Source: SZUA-265 sp965651905
Lineage (GTDB): Bacteria > Myxococcota_A > Polyangia > Polyangiales > Polyangiaceae
Direction of reading: 5' to 3'
Assembly (NCBI GenBank): GCA_965651905.1
Contig: CBFGUG010000003.1
Span: 124,001-188,000, forward strand
DNA: 64,000 nt
The notes beneath the pieces are model-generated. The model was given only the letters and a program-made list of their open reading frames with translations. It searched no databases and was not told where the DNA came from. Both the position numbers and the translations under genes were made by a program. This document shows, one piece after another, positions 17,745 through 24,864 of the stretch; position 1 is the stretch's first letter, and the number at the start of each line of letters is the position of its first letter.

Positions 17745-18359
17745 CTACACCCGGGGAAACTCCCCCAAAACCCCCAAGGCGGCCAGGTCTTCGACCACCT
17801 CAGCGGCGGGGAGACCCACGACGTTGGAGTACGACCCGTAAATGGCTCGCACCAGAAAACTGCCGATCCCCTGGGCCGCGTAGGCACCCGCCTTGTCGAG
17901 GCCTTCACCCGTGCGCGCATAGGCGCGCAGCTCGTCTGCCGTGGCCGCGCGCAGCTCGACCTCGCTGCTCACGATTCGCGTCCGCGCGGGCTCACCTGGG
18001 CGCGCGAGCGCATAACAAGTCCGAACCACGTGCCGGCGCCCTGCCAAGCGCGCCAAGTGGCGCTCGGCATCCTGCATATCGATGGGCTTACCGAGCACCT
18101 CGTCGCCCAGCAAGACGATGGTGTCGGCGGACAGTGCGACGGCAAACGGCCCCGTTTCCGCGGCCAGACCGCTATTCAACTTGTCCACGACGATTCGAGC
18201 CAGGAACGTTTCGATCGGCTCACCCGCTAGCCGATCCTCAGCCACATCGGGAGCGCGCTGCACGATCGGAAGGCCGAGCCCACGAAGGATGTCGTGTCGG
18301 CGTGGAGACCCAGATGCAAGCAACAGGGGCGCCCGATCACTGATGGTTTGCCTCGACAT
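17745..18359 (-). CDS. maf: Maf-like nucleotide pyrophosphatase
   Basis: 204 residues. The N-terminal LLLASGSPRRHDIL is the Maf signature, and 'VALSADTIVLLGDEVLGKP' is the second conserved block with the catalytic Asp. 'GEGLDKAGAYAAQGIG' and 'GSYSNVVGLPAAEV' complete the family. Maf proteins hydrolyse dTTP, UTP and modified nucleotides to monophosphates; overproduction blocks septation in Bacillus. First gene of the maf - DUF507 - rluD run. Cytoplasmic. Confidence 0.93.
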   Translation of the reverse strand: MSRQTISDRAPLLLASGSPRRHDILRGLGLPIVQRAPDVAEDRLAGEPIETFLARIVVDKLNSGLAAETGPFAVALSADTIVLLGDEVLGKPIDMQDAERHLARLAGRRHVVRTCYALARPGEPARTRIVSSEVELRAATADELRAYARTGEGLDKAGAYAAQGIGSFLVRAIYGSYSNVVGLPAAEVVEDLAALGVLGEFPRV

Positions 18360-18465
18360 GCCGGGCGTCTATCATGCTTCGCGAGACGAGACAGCCCGTT
18401 TGACCCACACCGACACATCACGGCTTCAGCGTCACCCACTCAGGACTCGATTGCACGTTCGACGG

Positions 18466-19431
18466 GTGAAGCGTCGTGTGGCGAGCGCCACCCTCGCCTA
18501 CCTGCTGACCCTGCTCGCCCCAGCGGTCGCGAATGCAGGCTGCGGTGACGGCCCCTACGCCGAGTGCTTCAATGCGGAGTCGCTGTGGGTCGATCCCTTC
18601 CCCGGACCAGGCATCGCCACCAACGCTGCTTGGTATCCCCAGCCAGATTATCACGCAGGTCTCAACGCGAGCTACCAACGCAGCCCGCTGACCGCAGTAC
18701 TCGCTTCCCCCGACCCGTACGGCAGCAACGTCGATCTCATGGAGCACTGGTGGACCGCCCAGGCGTTTGCATCGACTAGGCTTGGCCCGATCGACATAGG
18801 GCTAAACGTCCCAGTTGCGTTCGGCTCTGCTGGAGTTGGGAGCGCGGCGCTCAGTACCCGCGGAGCCGAACGCTCGGTAGCAGGCTTCGGCGACCCACGT
18901 GTGGCCGCCCGCTTCGTGCACCCGACGGCGATTGGCTCGCTGGCTGTGATCCAAGAGCTGTCGCTCCCGATTGGTGCAGATGCCAGTCTGATGACAGCAC
19001 GATCGCTCACCTACGCCCCGCGAGTGTCTCTGGGCTGGAAGTTCTCCCGATGGCACGCGGCGGTCGACGTTGGCCTCAGGCTTCGACGACCAGCTCGGTT
19101 CGGCTCGGTTTCGTTCGGCTCGGAGCTGAGCCTCGCAGCTTCAGCAGGGTACGCCTTGGGTCGAGACTTCGAAGCGTTCCTCGAGACCTGGGCGACCCCC
19201 GCGCTCTCTCGGAGCGAGGTGCGCTGGCCCGATGGCTTCAGTGAAGTGAGACGGTTCCCGGCGGAGGTGATGCTGGGCGCGGCCCGCGGCTTCGGTCCGC
19301 TCCGAGGACACCTGGGCTTCGGCTCGAGTCTGCCACTCACCCGAGAACGGACCGAAGCAGGAACGCAGTACTTTTCGGGGCCGCCAGGCCCTCGCCTGCG
19401 TGTATCCGCGCAAGTCGAGGTCGAATGGTGA
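18466..19431 (+). CDS. Putative outer-membrane beta-barrel protein
   Basis: 321 residues from a GTG that gives a clean signal peptide, 'KRRVASATLAYLLTLLAPAVANA'; the frame is open further upstream through the maf promoter side. The mature N-terminus has two cysteines (GCGDGPYAECFN). The rest alternates polar and hydrophobic residues in strand-like stretches ('DIGLNVPVAFGS', 'RVSLGWKFSRWHAAVDVGLRLR', 'HLGFGSSLPLT') and ends in '...SAQVEVEW', an aromatic C-terminus typical of outer-membrane barrels. No transport specificity can be assigned. It lies between divergent maf and the convergent OPX gene and appears to be a single-gene unit. Confidence 0.65.
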   Translation: MKRRVASATLAYLLTLLAPAVANAGCGDGPYAECFNAESLWVDPFPGPGIATNAAWYPQPDYHAGLNASYQRSPLTAVLASPDPYGSNVDLMEHWWTAQAFASTRLGPIDIGLNVPVAFGSAGVGSAALSTRGAERSVAGFGDPRVAARFVHPTAIGSLAVIQELSLPIGADASLMTARSLTYAPRVSLGWKFSRWHAAVDVGLRLRRPARFGSVSFGSELSLAASAGYALGRDFEAFLETWATPALSRSEVRWPDGFSEVRRFPAEVMLGAARGFGPLRGHLGFGSSLPLTRERTEAGTQYFSGPPGPRLRVSAQVEVEW

Positions 19432-19479
19432 GCGCACGACGGCTAGGGTGTCACTCCGACTGCGAGACTCGTTCGCCAA

Positions 19480-20160
19480 TCAGAACACACGTTCGCCAAC
19501 GAACACGCGGTCGCCCGCTTGCAGTGGCACGTCCTGGGACTCACCCGAGTTGATCCTATCCAGATCGATGGACACGGTCTGCGTTCCACCGCTTCTCACT
19601 CGCCGTGTGAGGCGAACACTCTGGCTCTGAGCAATGGAGTTCAGACCTCCCGCGAGCGAGATCGCTTGCACCAACGTCATCCCCGGCTGAAAGGGAAAAT
19701 TGCCTGGCTTCTGAACCTGCCCGAGCACGCTGACCTGCTTGCTGCGGTACTCCACGACGTGAACCACGACGCTCGGATCCGTGAGGATCTCTTCATCGAT
19801 CAAGCGTTGCCGCACGAGACGCGCGACCTCCTGAGGCTCGAGACCGGATACGGTCACCGTCTGCAGATAGGGCAAGTCCACCGTACCGTCAGACGCGACG
19901 TGGTACTCCGCGGGTAACCCCTCCTCGCCGACGATCTGCATGTGAAAGACATCTCCGGGTCCGAGCGTCGTGCTCTCACTCGGAGCCGCGAGCGCAACCT
20001 TCGGTGCCTGCCGCCGACCGCTGCAGCCGACCATCAGCGCTACACAAGCAAGAGACAACCAGCGCCTTCGTGAGATCGACGGCGAACAGGGCCAATTGCT
20101 GTCGCGCGAGTCAGCGGGTCTCTTCGTGTCACCAACGGGACGGACGAACGTAGCCATCAT
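19480..20160 (-). CDS. Short polysaccharide-export (OPX/Wza-family) lipoprotein
   Basis: 226 residues from the ATG overlapping the upstream barrel stop as ATGA. A long n-region with SRRRWL precedes the lipobox ALMVGC (Cys46). The mature protein has the poly-export domain ('LGPGDVFHMQIVGEEGLPAEYHV', 'DGTVDLPYLQTVTVSG') and one SLBB domain ('SVLGQVQKPGNFPFQPGMTLVQAISLAGGL'), then ends. It lacks the extra SLBB copies and the C-terminal amphipathic helix with which Wza itself crosses the outer membrane. Short OPX proteins of this kind are reported to need a separate beta-barrel partner, and a large barrel is encoded immediately upstream and coupled to it. Last gene of the long minus-strand block. 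Confidence 0.88.
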   Translation of the reverse strand: MMATFVRPVGDTKRPADSRDSNWPCSPSISRRRWLSLACVALMVGCSGRRQAPKVALAAPSESTTLGPGDVFHMQIVGEEGLPAEYHVASDGTVDLPYLQTVTVSGLEPQEVARLVRQRLIDEEILTDPSVVVHVVEYRSKQVSVLGQVQKPGNFPFQPGMTLVQAISLAGGLNSIAQSQSVRLTRRVRSGGTQTVSIDLDRINSGESQDVPLQAGDRVFVGERVF

Positions 20161-21512
20161 CGATACCAACGCGCGCCAATCAGACCAGTAAAGCGGTCAT
20201 ACTTCAAACTGTCCGCGCCGCCGGACCCGTTGCTGACGAGATTGTTGTTGGTGCTCGCACTGAAACCGAGATTGACGAACGCTGCCAGCGACTTCATCAC
20301 CGCGTACTCGCCGTAAACTTGGGCGTCTGGACGCCATTCTTTCGGAGCCGGGAACGCCAACAAATCACCGTCTTCGTCACGGGGCAACGCATGTTGCACG
20401 TGGCTCAAGCCGCCACTCAGGGTGAGTAAGAACGATGACCCGATGTTGGTGAACAGTCGGCCATAGACGCGATTGAGCAAGAAGTAATTGGCGAGATCGC
20501 TGGTGCTTCCGTCACGCTGATAGCCGAGTCGGATCGCCGCCAAGCCGCGCGTCTCCTGGTCGGCCTCGAGTTGTGCGCCACCTTGCAGAAACCACGTCAA
20601 CTCAGCGCGTCCCACGACGTCATCGAAGTCGTCGACGTTGCCCGCGGCGTCTGGCTCGAAAAATATGGCCTTGAACCCACCGAGAACGAGCACCGAGAAG
20701 CGCTCGGTGATGAGACCATTGAGCCCGAGCTGCGTCGAAACTGGGTTGGCGTTGGGTAAACGCGAATCGGCGTGCAACCTGTTGACGAACTGTACGTCTC
20801 CCAAATAGAGGAGGGCCGTACGTGGCAAGAATCTCCAACTACCGCGAGTCCGCAGGTTGTGGGTGGCTCGATCCAACGCGAAGTCTTGTTCATCGTATCG
20901 CGTGAGATCCGCGCCGTACCCGACGCTCCACTGCAGAAGGCCCCCACCAGGGCGCCAGCGCAGATCACCGCCCCCATCAATCACGGATCGATCATAAAGC
21001 ACTGCCCCCGGGGCATTGTACGGCTGGGCGACACGCGTATAGCCGAGCGTAAAGTCGGCACCAACAGGCCGCTCGGGTTGAACCTGCAGGGCGGCTGCCA
21101 CCCGCCCCGAGAGCAGCAAATCGTCGACCAACGCATCTTGTTCATCCGCGGGAACGAGCTTGTCGAGCGTCAACGATGCCCCCGCTCCGAATCGCATGGC
21201 GGGTGGCAGGGCCTCGGGTGCGTCACTCGCCGTACGCTCGGCACCGAGTGTCTCCAGGGACAGCGAAGGTGTCAGACGAAAACGGTAGGTAGGAACCTCA
21301 GGCTCGAGCGGTTCACCCGCCCCCTGAAAGAAGTTGGAGTCGTAGCCTGCCTCGGCAGCGATGCCTGGATGCAGCTCGAGATTGCCCGAACGCACGCCGG
21401 AGCCAGTGCCACCACCGCCACTGAGCCACGGCTGCGCTACCTGAGCGTAGAGCGTGCTTGTCAGCGATGAGGCCGCCAGCAGGATGGCAGCGCTGAGTCC
21501 AGTTCGAATCAT
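20157..21512 (-). CDS. Large outer-membrane beta-barrel protein paired with the OPX lipoprotein
   Basis: 451 residues. Sec signal peptide 'TGLSAAILLAASSLTSTLYA' ends before Gln. The mature start is Gly-rich, followed by 'NLELHPGIAAEAGYDSNFFQ', a motif common in barrels of exopolysaccharide loci. About sixteen strand-like stretches with aromatic belts follow, and the C-terminus is '...GLIGARWYR'. The stop overlaps the OPX gene start (ATGA), so the two products are made together. In Myxococcus, analogous Wzp-type barrels act with short OPX proteins in secretion of EPS, biosurfactant and spore-coat polysaccharides. That role here is inference from the pairing; an alternative is a GltA/GltB-like barrel of the upstream Glt/Nfs-type machine. 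Confidence 0.75.
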   Translation of the reverse strand: MIRTGLSAAILLAASSLTSTLYAQVAQPWLSGGGGTGSGVRSGNLELHPGIAAEAGYDSNFFQGAGEPLEPEVPTYRFRLTPSLSLETLGAERTASDAPEALPPAMRFGAGASLTLDKLVPADEQDALVDDLLLSGRVAAALQVQPERPVGADFTLGYTRVAQPYNAPGAVLYDRSVIDGGGDLRWRPGGGLLQWSVGYGADLTRYDEQDFALDRATHNLRTRGSWRFLPRTALLYLGDVQFVNRLHADSRLPNANPVSTQLGLNGLITERFSVLVLGGFKAIFFEPDAAGNVDDFDDVVGRAELTWFLQGGAQLEADQETRGLAAIRLGYQRDGSTSDLANYFLLNRVYGRLFTNIGSSFLLTLSGGLSHVQHALPRDEDGDLLAFPAPKEWRPDAQVYGEYAVMKSLAAFVNLGFSASTNNNLVSNGSGGADSLKYDRFTGLIGARWYR

Positions 21513-21564
21513 GGGCTCCCAAGTCTGATCATGAGCTTTGGCGACTCAGCCCCAGATCAACGAC

Positions 21565-22206
21565 TCACTGTGTAGGACTACCCACGACGGGAACGATCGC
21601 AGCAACGTCCGCAAAGGGGAGCTCCTTCGGATCCATTTCGGGAACGCTCGAATCGACGTTGGCGATCAACGTCCATTGTGTCGGAACGTCATCCCCGCCC
21701 AAACACTGCGAGACATCCACGGCGATCTCCCGAACGCTGTCACCTACCACGACCAGCAGACGAAACTCGTGCCGCGCGCGCAGTTCGTCACCACTTTCGA
21801 TCGCCTCGATCATCGCCGCGCTGCGCTCCTTGGCGGTGTCTAGCGCAAGCTGCACCTGGTTGTTCTTGTCCGAAACACACAACACCATGACGACGTCACG
21901 CTGCTCCGCGCTGTCGTCCAGCAGCACCTGGAGTTGGTCGTGAGCGGACTCGATGTTCGCCAAGATCTCGGCGGCACGCTCGAGCATGGCCTGAGGTGGC
22001 AGGGCTTCCGTTGGATCCCCAGCTGCGGGAAACGCTGGGGGCGGGCTGACCGGCGTGGCGTCATCCGTCGTTGCAGCATCTGGAAACGCCGCTGAGGTGT
22101 TGGGTTGGTCCGTTTGCGCGCTCGCCAGCGAAGCGCATAGAACCGCCGCGAGCATCACCGCTGCGCGCGAGCTACCAAAGATTTTGTGCGTTCGACTTGT
22201 CACCAT
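21565..22206 (-). CDS. Hypothetical secreted protein
   Basis: 213 residues. Signal peptide 'AVMLAAVLCASLASA' with cleavage before QTDQ; the mature part starts with a 50-residue Pro/Ala/Thr-rich linker, then a helical segment ('QAMLERAAEILANIESAHDQLQVLLDDSAEQRDVVMVL') and a mixed region with two cysteines (VLCVSD, SQCLGG) that could pair. 'FRLLVVVGDSVREIAVDVSQC' is strand-like. No family recognised. It lies 52 bp upstream of the barrel/OPX pair, probably in one transcript with them, and 334 bp after the GltG-like gene. Confidence 0.65.
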   Translation of the reverse strand: MVTSRTHKIFGSSRAAVMLAAVLCASLASAQTDQPNTSAAFPDAATTDDATPVSPPPAFPAAGDPTEALPPQAMLERAAEILANIESAHDQLQVLLDDSAEQRDVVMVLCVSDKNNQVQLALDTAKERSAAMIEAIESGDELRARHEFRLLVVVGDSVREIAVDVSQCLGGDDVPTQWTLIANVDSSVPEMDPKELPFADVAAIVPVVGSPTQ

Positions 22207-22540
22207 CTATTCCGCTTTCGGACTTCGACTCACGGCTACGTTAGCATTCCGCTAGGCGGTTCGACGGCCAGCTCCCACCGACCCGAGGGGGAAGAGCAAG
22301 GCCCGTACCGATTCGGGCGTCAGACGTCGAGAATCGTGGGAAACGTAACGCAGGCAGCGCCGCGCTGGAAGTGTGCCGTAGCGCAGGCTTCTCGATGGGC
22401 CGCCCGCGGTCCGAAAACGGTCGGGCCCACGATGTTGCGTCAGCACGATGTCGCGCTCGATCGTTTCTCGGTTCCGTTTCATCGCTCACGCGCGTTTGCT
22501 CCAAGTTCACTGCTTGACGAAGTTCACTGCTTGACGAAGT
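22207..22540. other. Gap between the GltG-like gene and the secreted-protein/barrel/OPX genes
   Basis: 334 bases with no gene I can support. Two minus-strand frames of 76 and 89 codons are open here but are Arg/Pro-rich, overlap each other and lack family-like features. The gap may hold a promoter separating the Glt/Nfs-like genes from the barrel/OPX genes. The 3' part contains the 17-bp tandem repeat described next. Confidence 0.4.
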
Positions 22541-22562
22541 TCACTGTTTGACGAAGTTCACT
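22503..22562. repeat. 17-bp tandem repeat duplicating the end of the GltG-like gene
   Basis: Three 17-bp units (22503-22519, 22520-22536, 22537-22553) plus a 9-base partial fourth unit. Units 1 and 2 are identical; unit 3 has one change. On the minus strand each unit repeats the last codons of the GltG-like gene including its stop (reading NFVK-Q-stop), so the gene end has been copied twice downstream. Because 17 is not a multiple of three, the copies are out of frame with each other and only the first stop is used. Confidence 0.9.
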
Positions 22563-23944
22563 GACACGCTGACGACCGCCGCGCCGCCCTGTGGAGGATC
22601 GAAGCGCCCGCTCTGCGCTCGAGATTTGACGCAACTCACGACCGCTGCGGGTAGACTGCCACTCGTGGTGACGGTGACCTGTGTCACCTCTCCACCAGGC
22701 CCGACTTTGAGCGCCAGGCTGATGCGCCCCGATGCATCGGGGTTCGAGGCAAGCGCGCGCGTGTAGCAGGCGCGGAATCCCGCGCGCATACGCGCGACGA
22801 CGCGAGACGCGTTCGAGACTTGCCCACCTGCAACGTTCGTCCCGCCGAGCTGGGCGTTGCCCTTGGGGCCTTCGACTTTTTTCACGGTGCCACTGGAGTC
22901 GGAGGTCGACTTCTTGGTGTCACCCAGCGACGTCAAGGAACCGCCAGTTTCGCCGGGGCGAATCGCCCCACCCGCGGCACTGAGCTTCAACCCGCCTGGA
23001 CCACCCGAAGAAACACCAGCGCCACTGGCCGCGGCTTGGTCCATCACCGAACTATCGATGCTGTCGATACTCGAGAGCACGTCTGCGGTAGCGCTCTTAC
23101 CCGTGAGCGCACCGAGCGTGCTCATGTCGAGTGCGTCGAGTTCTTGGGAAAGCGCCGCGACTTCCGTGCTGGACAGCGGCCTCTTCTCCTGAGTTGGCGC
23201 CTTCTTGACCGCCACCTGCTTTTCTTTGGGCTTCGCCTCTTCTGCTTCCTTGGCTTCTTCCTGCGTCTCCTCGGTGTTCTTCTGCTCCACCTCGGGAGGC
23301 GGTGGCAGGTTCTTGACCATCTCCACCAAGGCGGCGACGTTCACCTCGGTGTCGACGACGGGATCCATCCAATCCGAATACACGGAACCGATCGCCATGA
23401 AGTGTAACAAGAAGGAGAACGCAGCAATGACCGTCGTGTTCCAGTCGATGCCGACGGCACCACGCATCACTGACGGGGGTAGCTTCGGCTTCACGCCCTC
23501 GGGCAACACGCTGACGAATTGGAACAGTAGCGATACCCCGTCGAAGTCGACCTTGCCGCGAGCGTCTGCGTCGAGCGTGAAGTGATACGCGCCGTCATCG
23601 AAGATTGCATCGTGGGCCAGCTCGTCGAGAGTCTGTACGCCCTCCTCAGTTGCAACCCTGCCCCGCATCTCACGCGTGAAGCGTAGACTGTGACGCCCCC
23701 CCTCGACGGCTAGCAACGTCATGCGGCGAGGCACCCCCGGTCCATCGATCACGAACGTGTTATCCGAGTTCGTCCCGACGGTGATGGTTTCGCCATTGCG
23801 AAACACGCGCTCATCGACGATTCGTTCACCCCGAACCACCCCAACACGCAATGCCAGCGTCCCGCTGGTGGCAGCATCGCTCATCAGCGATGTCATCTGA
23901 CCGGGACGGACCGACGTGGCAGGAGATTGAGTGGGCTGGGTCAT
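22541..23944 (-). CDS. gltG: GltG-like trans-envelope protein: FHA-like N-terminus, one TM helix, TonB-type linker, AgmX/PglI C-terminal domain
   Basis: 467 residues from the ATG beginning MTQPTQS; the open frame extends upstream without family-like sequence. Order: FHA-like beta-rich cytoplasmic domain (about 28-145, with 'GETITVGTNSDNTFVIDGPGV'); one membrane helix (about 168-190, 'NTTVIAAFSFLLHFMAIGSV'); a Pro/Glu/Lys-rich periplasmic linker (about 213-256) like those of TonB; a Gly/Ser-rich stretch; and a C-terminal domain (about 375-467) with 'RVVARMRAGFRACYTRAL' and 'FDPP', which matches the AgmX/PglI C-terminal (TonB-like) domain. This architecture is that of GltG/NfsG of the Myxococcus gliding and sporulation complexes, which links the inner-membrane motor to periplasmic partners. 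Context (GltE-, GltD- and GltC-like genes upstream) agrees. Confidence 0.82.
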   Translation of the reverse strand: MTQPTQSPATSVRPGQMTSLMSDAATSGTLALRVGVVRGERIVDERVFRNGETITVGTNSDNTFVIDGPGVPRRMTLLAVEGGRHSLRFTREMRGRVATEEGVQTLDELAHDAIFDDGAYHFTLDADARGKVDFDGVSLLFQFVSVLPEGVKPKLPPSVMRGAVGIDWNTTVIAAFSFLLHFMAIGSVYSDWMDPVVDTEVNVAALVEMVKNLPPPPEVEQKNTEETQEEAKEAEEAKPKEKQVAVKKAPTQEKRPLSSTEVAALSQELDALDMSTLGALTGKSATADVLSSIDSIDSSVMDQAAASGAGVSSGGPGGLKLSAAGGAIRPGETGGSLTSLGDTKKSTSDSSGTVKKVEGPKGNAQLGGTNVAGGQVSNASRVVARMRAGFRACYTRALASNPDASGRISLALKVGPGGEVTQVTVTTSGSLPAAVVSCVKSRAQSGRFDPPQGGAAVVSVSVNFVKQ

Positions 23945-24108
23945 CGATTCGACGCTGGCTCGAACGCGAACAGGCTCGCGAACGCCAAAGCTTAGACGAA
24001 CGGAGTCGCCGGAAAGCCTAATGGTCCACGAGTGTCTCATCCAGTCGCAACCCACGGAAAGGCCTAGGCTTTGGCTACACGGCTGTGCCCCCGGGAGACA
24101 CACTCTAC

Positions 24109-24576
24109 TCACACTGGAAATTGGTCCAGGTGCGCAGTCTGTTCGAAGTGGGAGAGTTCACGATTACAACGCTTTCGAGCCACGAGGCGATGCCGCCCGG
24201 CCTCGTGCGCGATGCTGGCGCAAGCCAAGGCCGCACCCACCGCGACGCAGGAGACGATCGCAGCAAGGCGTGGTGTGTGAAAGATGAGGGACAACAAGGT
24301 TGTCCCTCCCGCCGCTGCGCAGATTCGCCACCCGAGTCGTGCCCCCAGCGCATGACGCTCGAGCCTCTGTTGCACGACCAACGACAGTTCGTTCCGTACA
24401 GCTCTTCGCACGCGCGGCGCAGACTCGGCGGTCACGTCGAGTACGTCCCCCTCGTCCACCACGGAGCGCAGTCCGAGTTGCGCGATGCGTCGAGTCAGTG
24501 TCAGGTCTCGCACGCATGTCGTCACAGCGAAACAACACGTGAGCAGCGACGCGATCGCAAGCAGCCAAGCGAACAA
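24109..24576 (-). CDS. Small membrane protein in the Glt/Nfs-like operon
   Basis: 155 residues from a TTG with a GGGAG ribosome-binding site five bases upstream; the frame follows directly, in phase, on the stop of the preceding gene (36 bp gap). An N-terminal membrane segment ('AWLLAIASLLTCCFAVTTC') is followed by a charged helical stretch, then two more hydrophobic segments ('ICAAAGGTTLLSLIF', 'AAIVSCVAVGAALACASIA'). No family recognised, and the residues of TolQ/ExbB/AglR-type motor proteins are not evident. A plus-strand frame of 247 codons covers the same bases but is Arg/Ser-rich and unlikely. Position between two operon members favours a real gene. Confidence 0.5.
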   Translation of the reverse strand: MFAWLLAIASLLTCCFAVTTCVRDLTLTRRIAQLGLRSVVDEGDVLDVTAESAPRVRRAVRNELSLVVQQRLERHALGARLGWRICAAAGGTTLLSLIFHTPRLAAIVSCVAVGAALACASIAHEAGRHRLVARKRCNRELSHFEQTAHLDQFPV

Positions 24577-24612
24577 GAGTGCTCCCGAGCAAGCTCGTCC
24601 GTTCGCGCGTCG

Positions 24613-24864
24613 TCAGAAGGGCGCGCGGTACACGGACTCGTTGATCCGCTGCAAGAACGGTTGTCGCAACTCGGCCAGTGTCATCTTCGGTTGGATGCGG
24701 CTGATGTCCACCGCCGCGATCGGCTTCTGAATGCGTCCGACGATCGTCACTTCACTGACCGTGACGACACGCCCTTGCGCGAGAGCAGACGCCGACCACG
24801 ACGCAACCACGAACGCAAGAATGCATGAACAGAATCTTCCGTTGAACATCGCTGACCTCATCAT
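24613..24864 (-). CDS. Small secreted protein in the Glt/Nfs-like operon
   Basis: 83 residues; the ATG overlaps the GltE-like stop (ATGA). A signal peptide ('FCSCILAFVVASWSASALA') is cleaved before QGRVV, leaving about 53 residues: 'VVTVSEVTIVGRIQKPIAAVDISRIQ' and a helical end 'LAELRQPFLQRINESVYRAPF'. The position, between GltE- and GltG-like genes, is where Glt/Nfs clusters have a small periplasmic component (GltF/NfsF), but I cannot confirm homology by eye. Product periplasmic; function unknown. Confidence 0.7.
   Translation of the reverse strand: MMRSAMFNGRFCSCILAFVVASWSASALAQGRVVTVSEVTIVGRIQKPIAAVDISRIQPKMTLAELRQPFLQRINESVYRAPF

Noticed and set aside
22241..22510. Minus-strand frames of 76 and 89 codons in the gap after the GltG-like gene
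   Set aside because: Arg/Pro-rich and mutually overlapping, with no start signal; more likely noncoding.
24085..24828. 247-codon plus-strand frame opposite the two small operon proteins
   Set aside because: Arg/Ser/His-rich, no domain; the minus-strand frames have signal or membrane segments, coupling and ribosome-binding sites.
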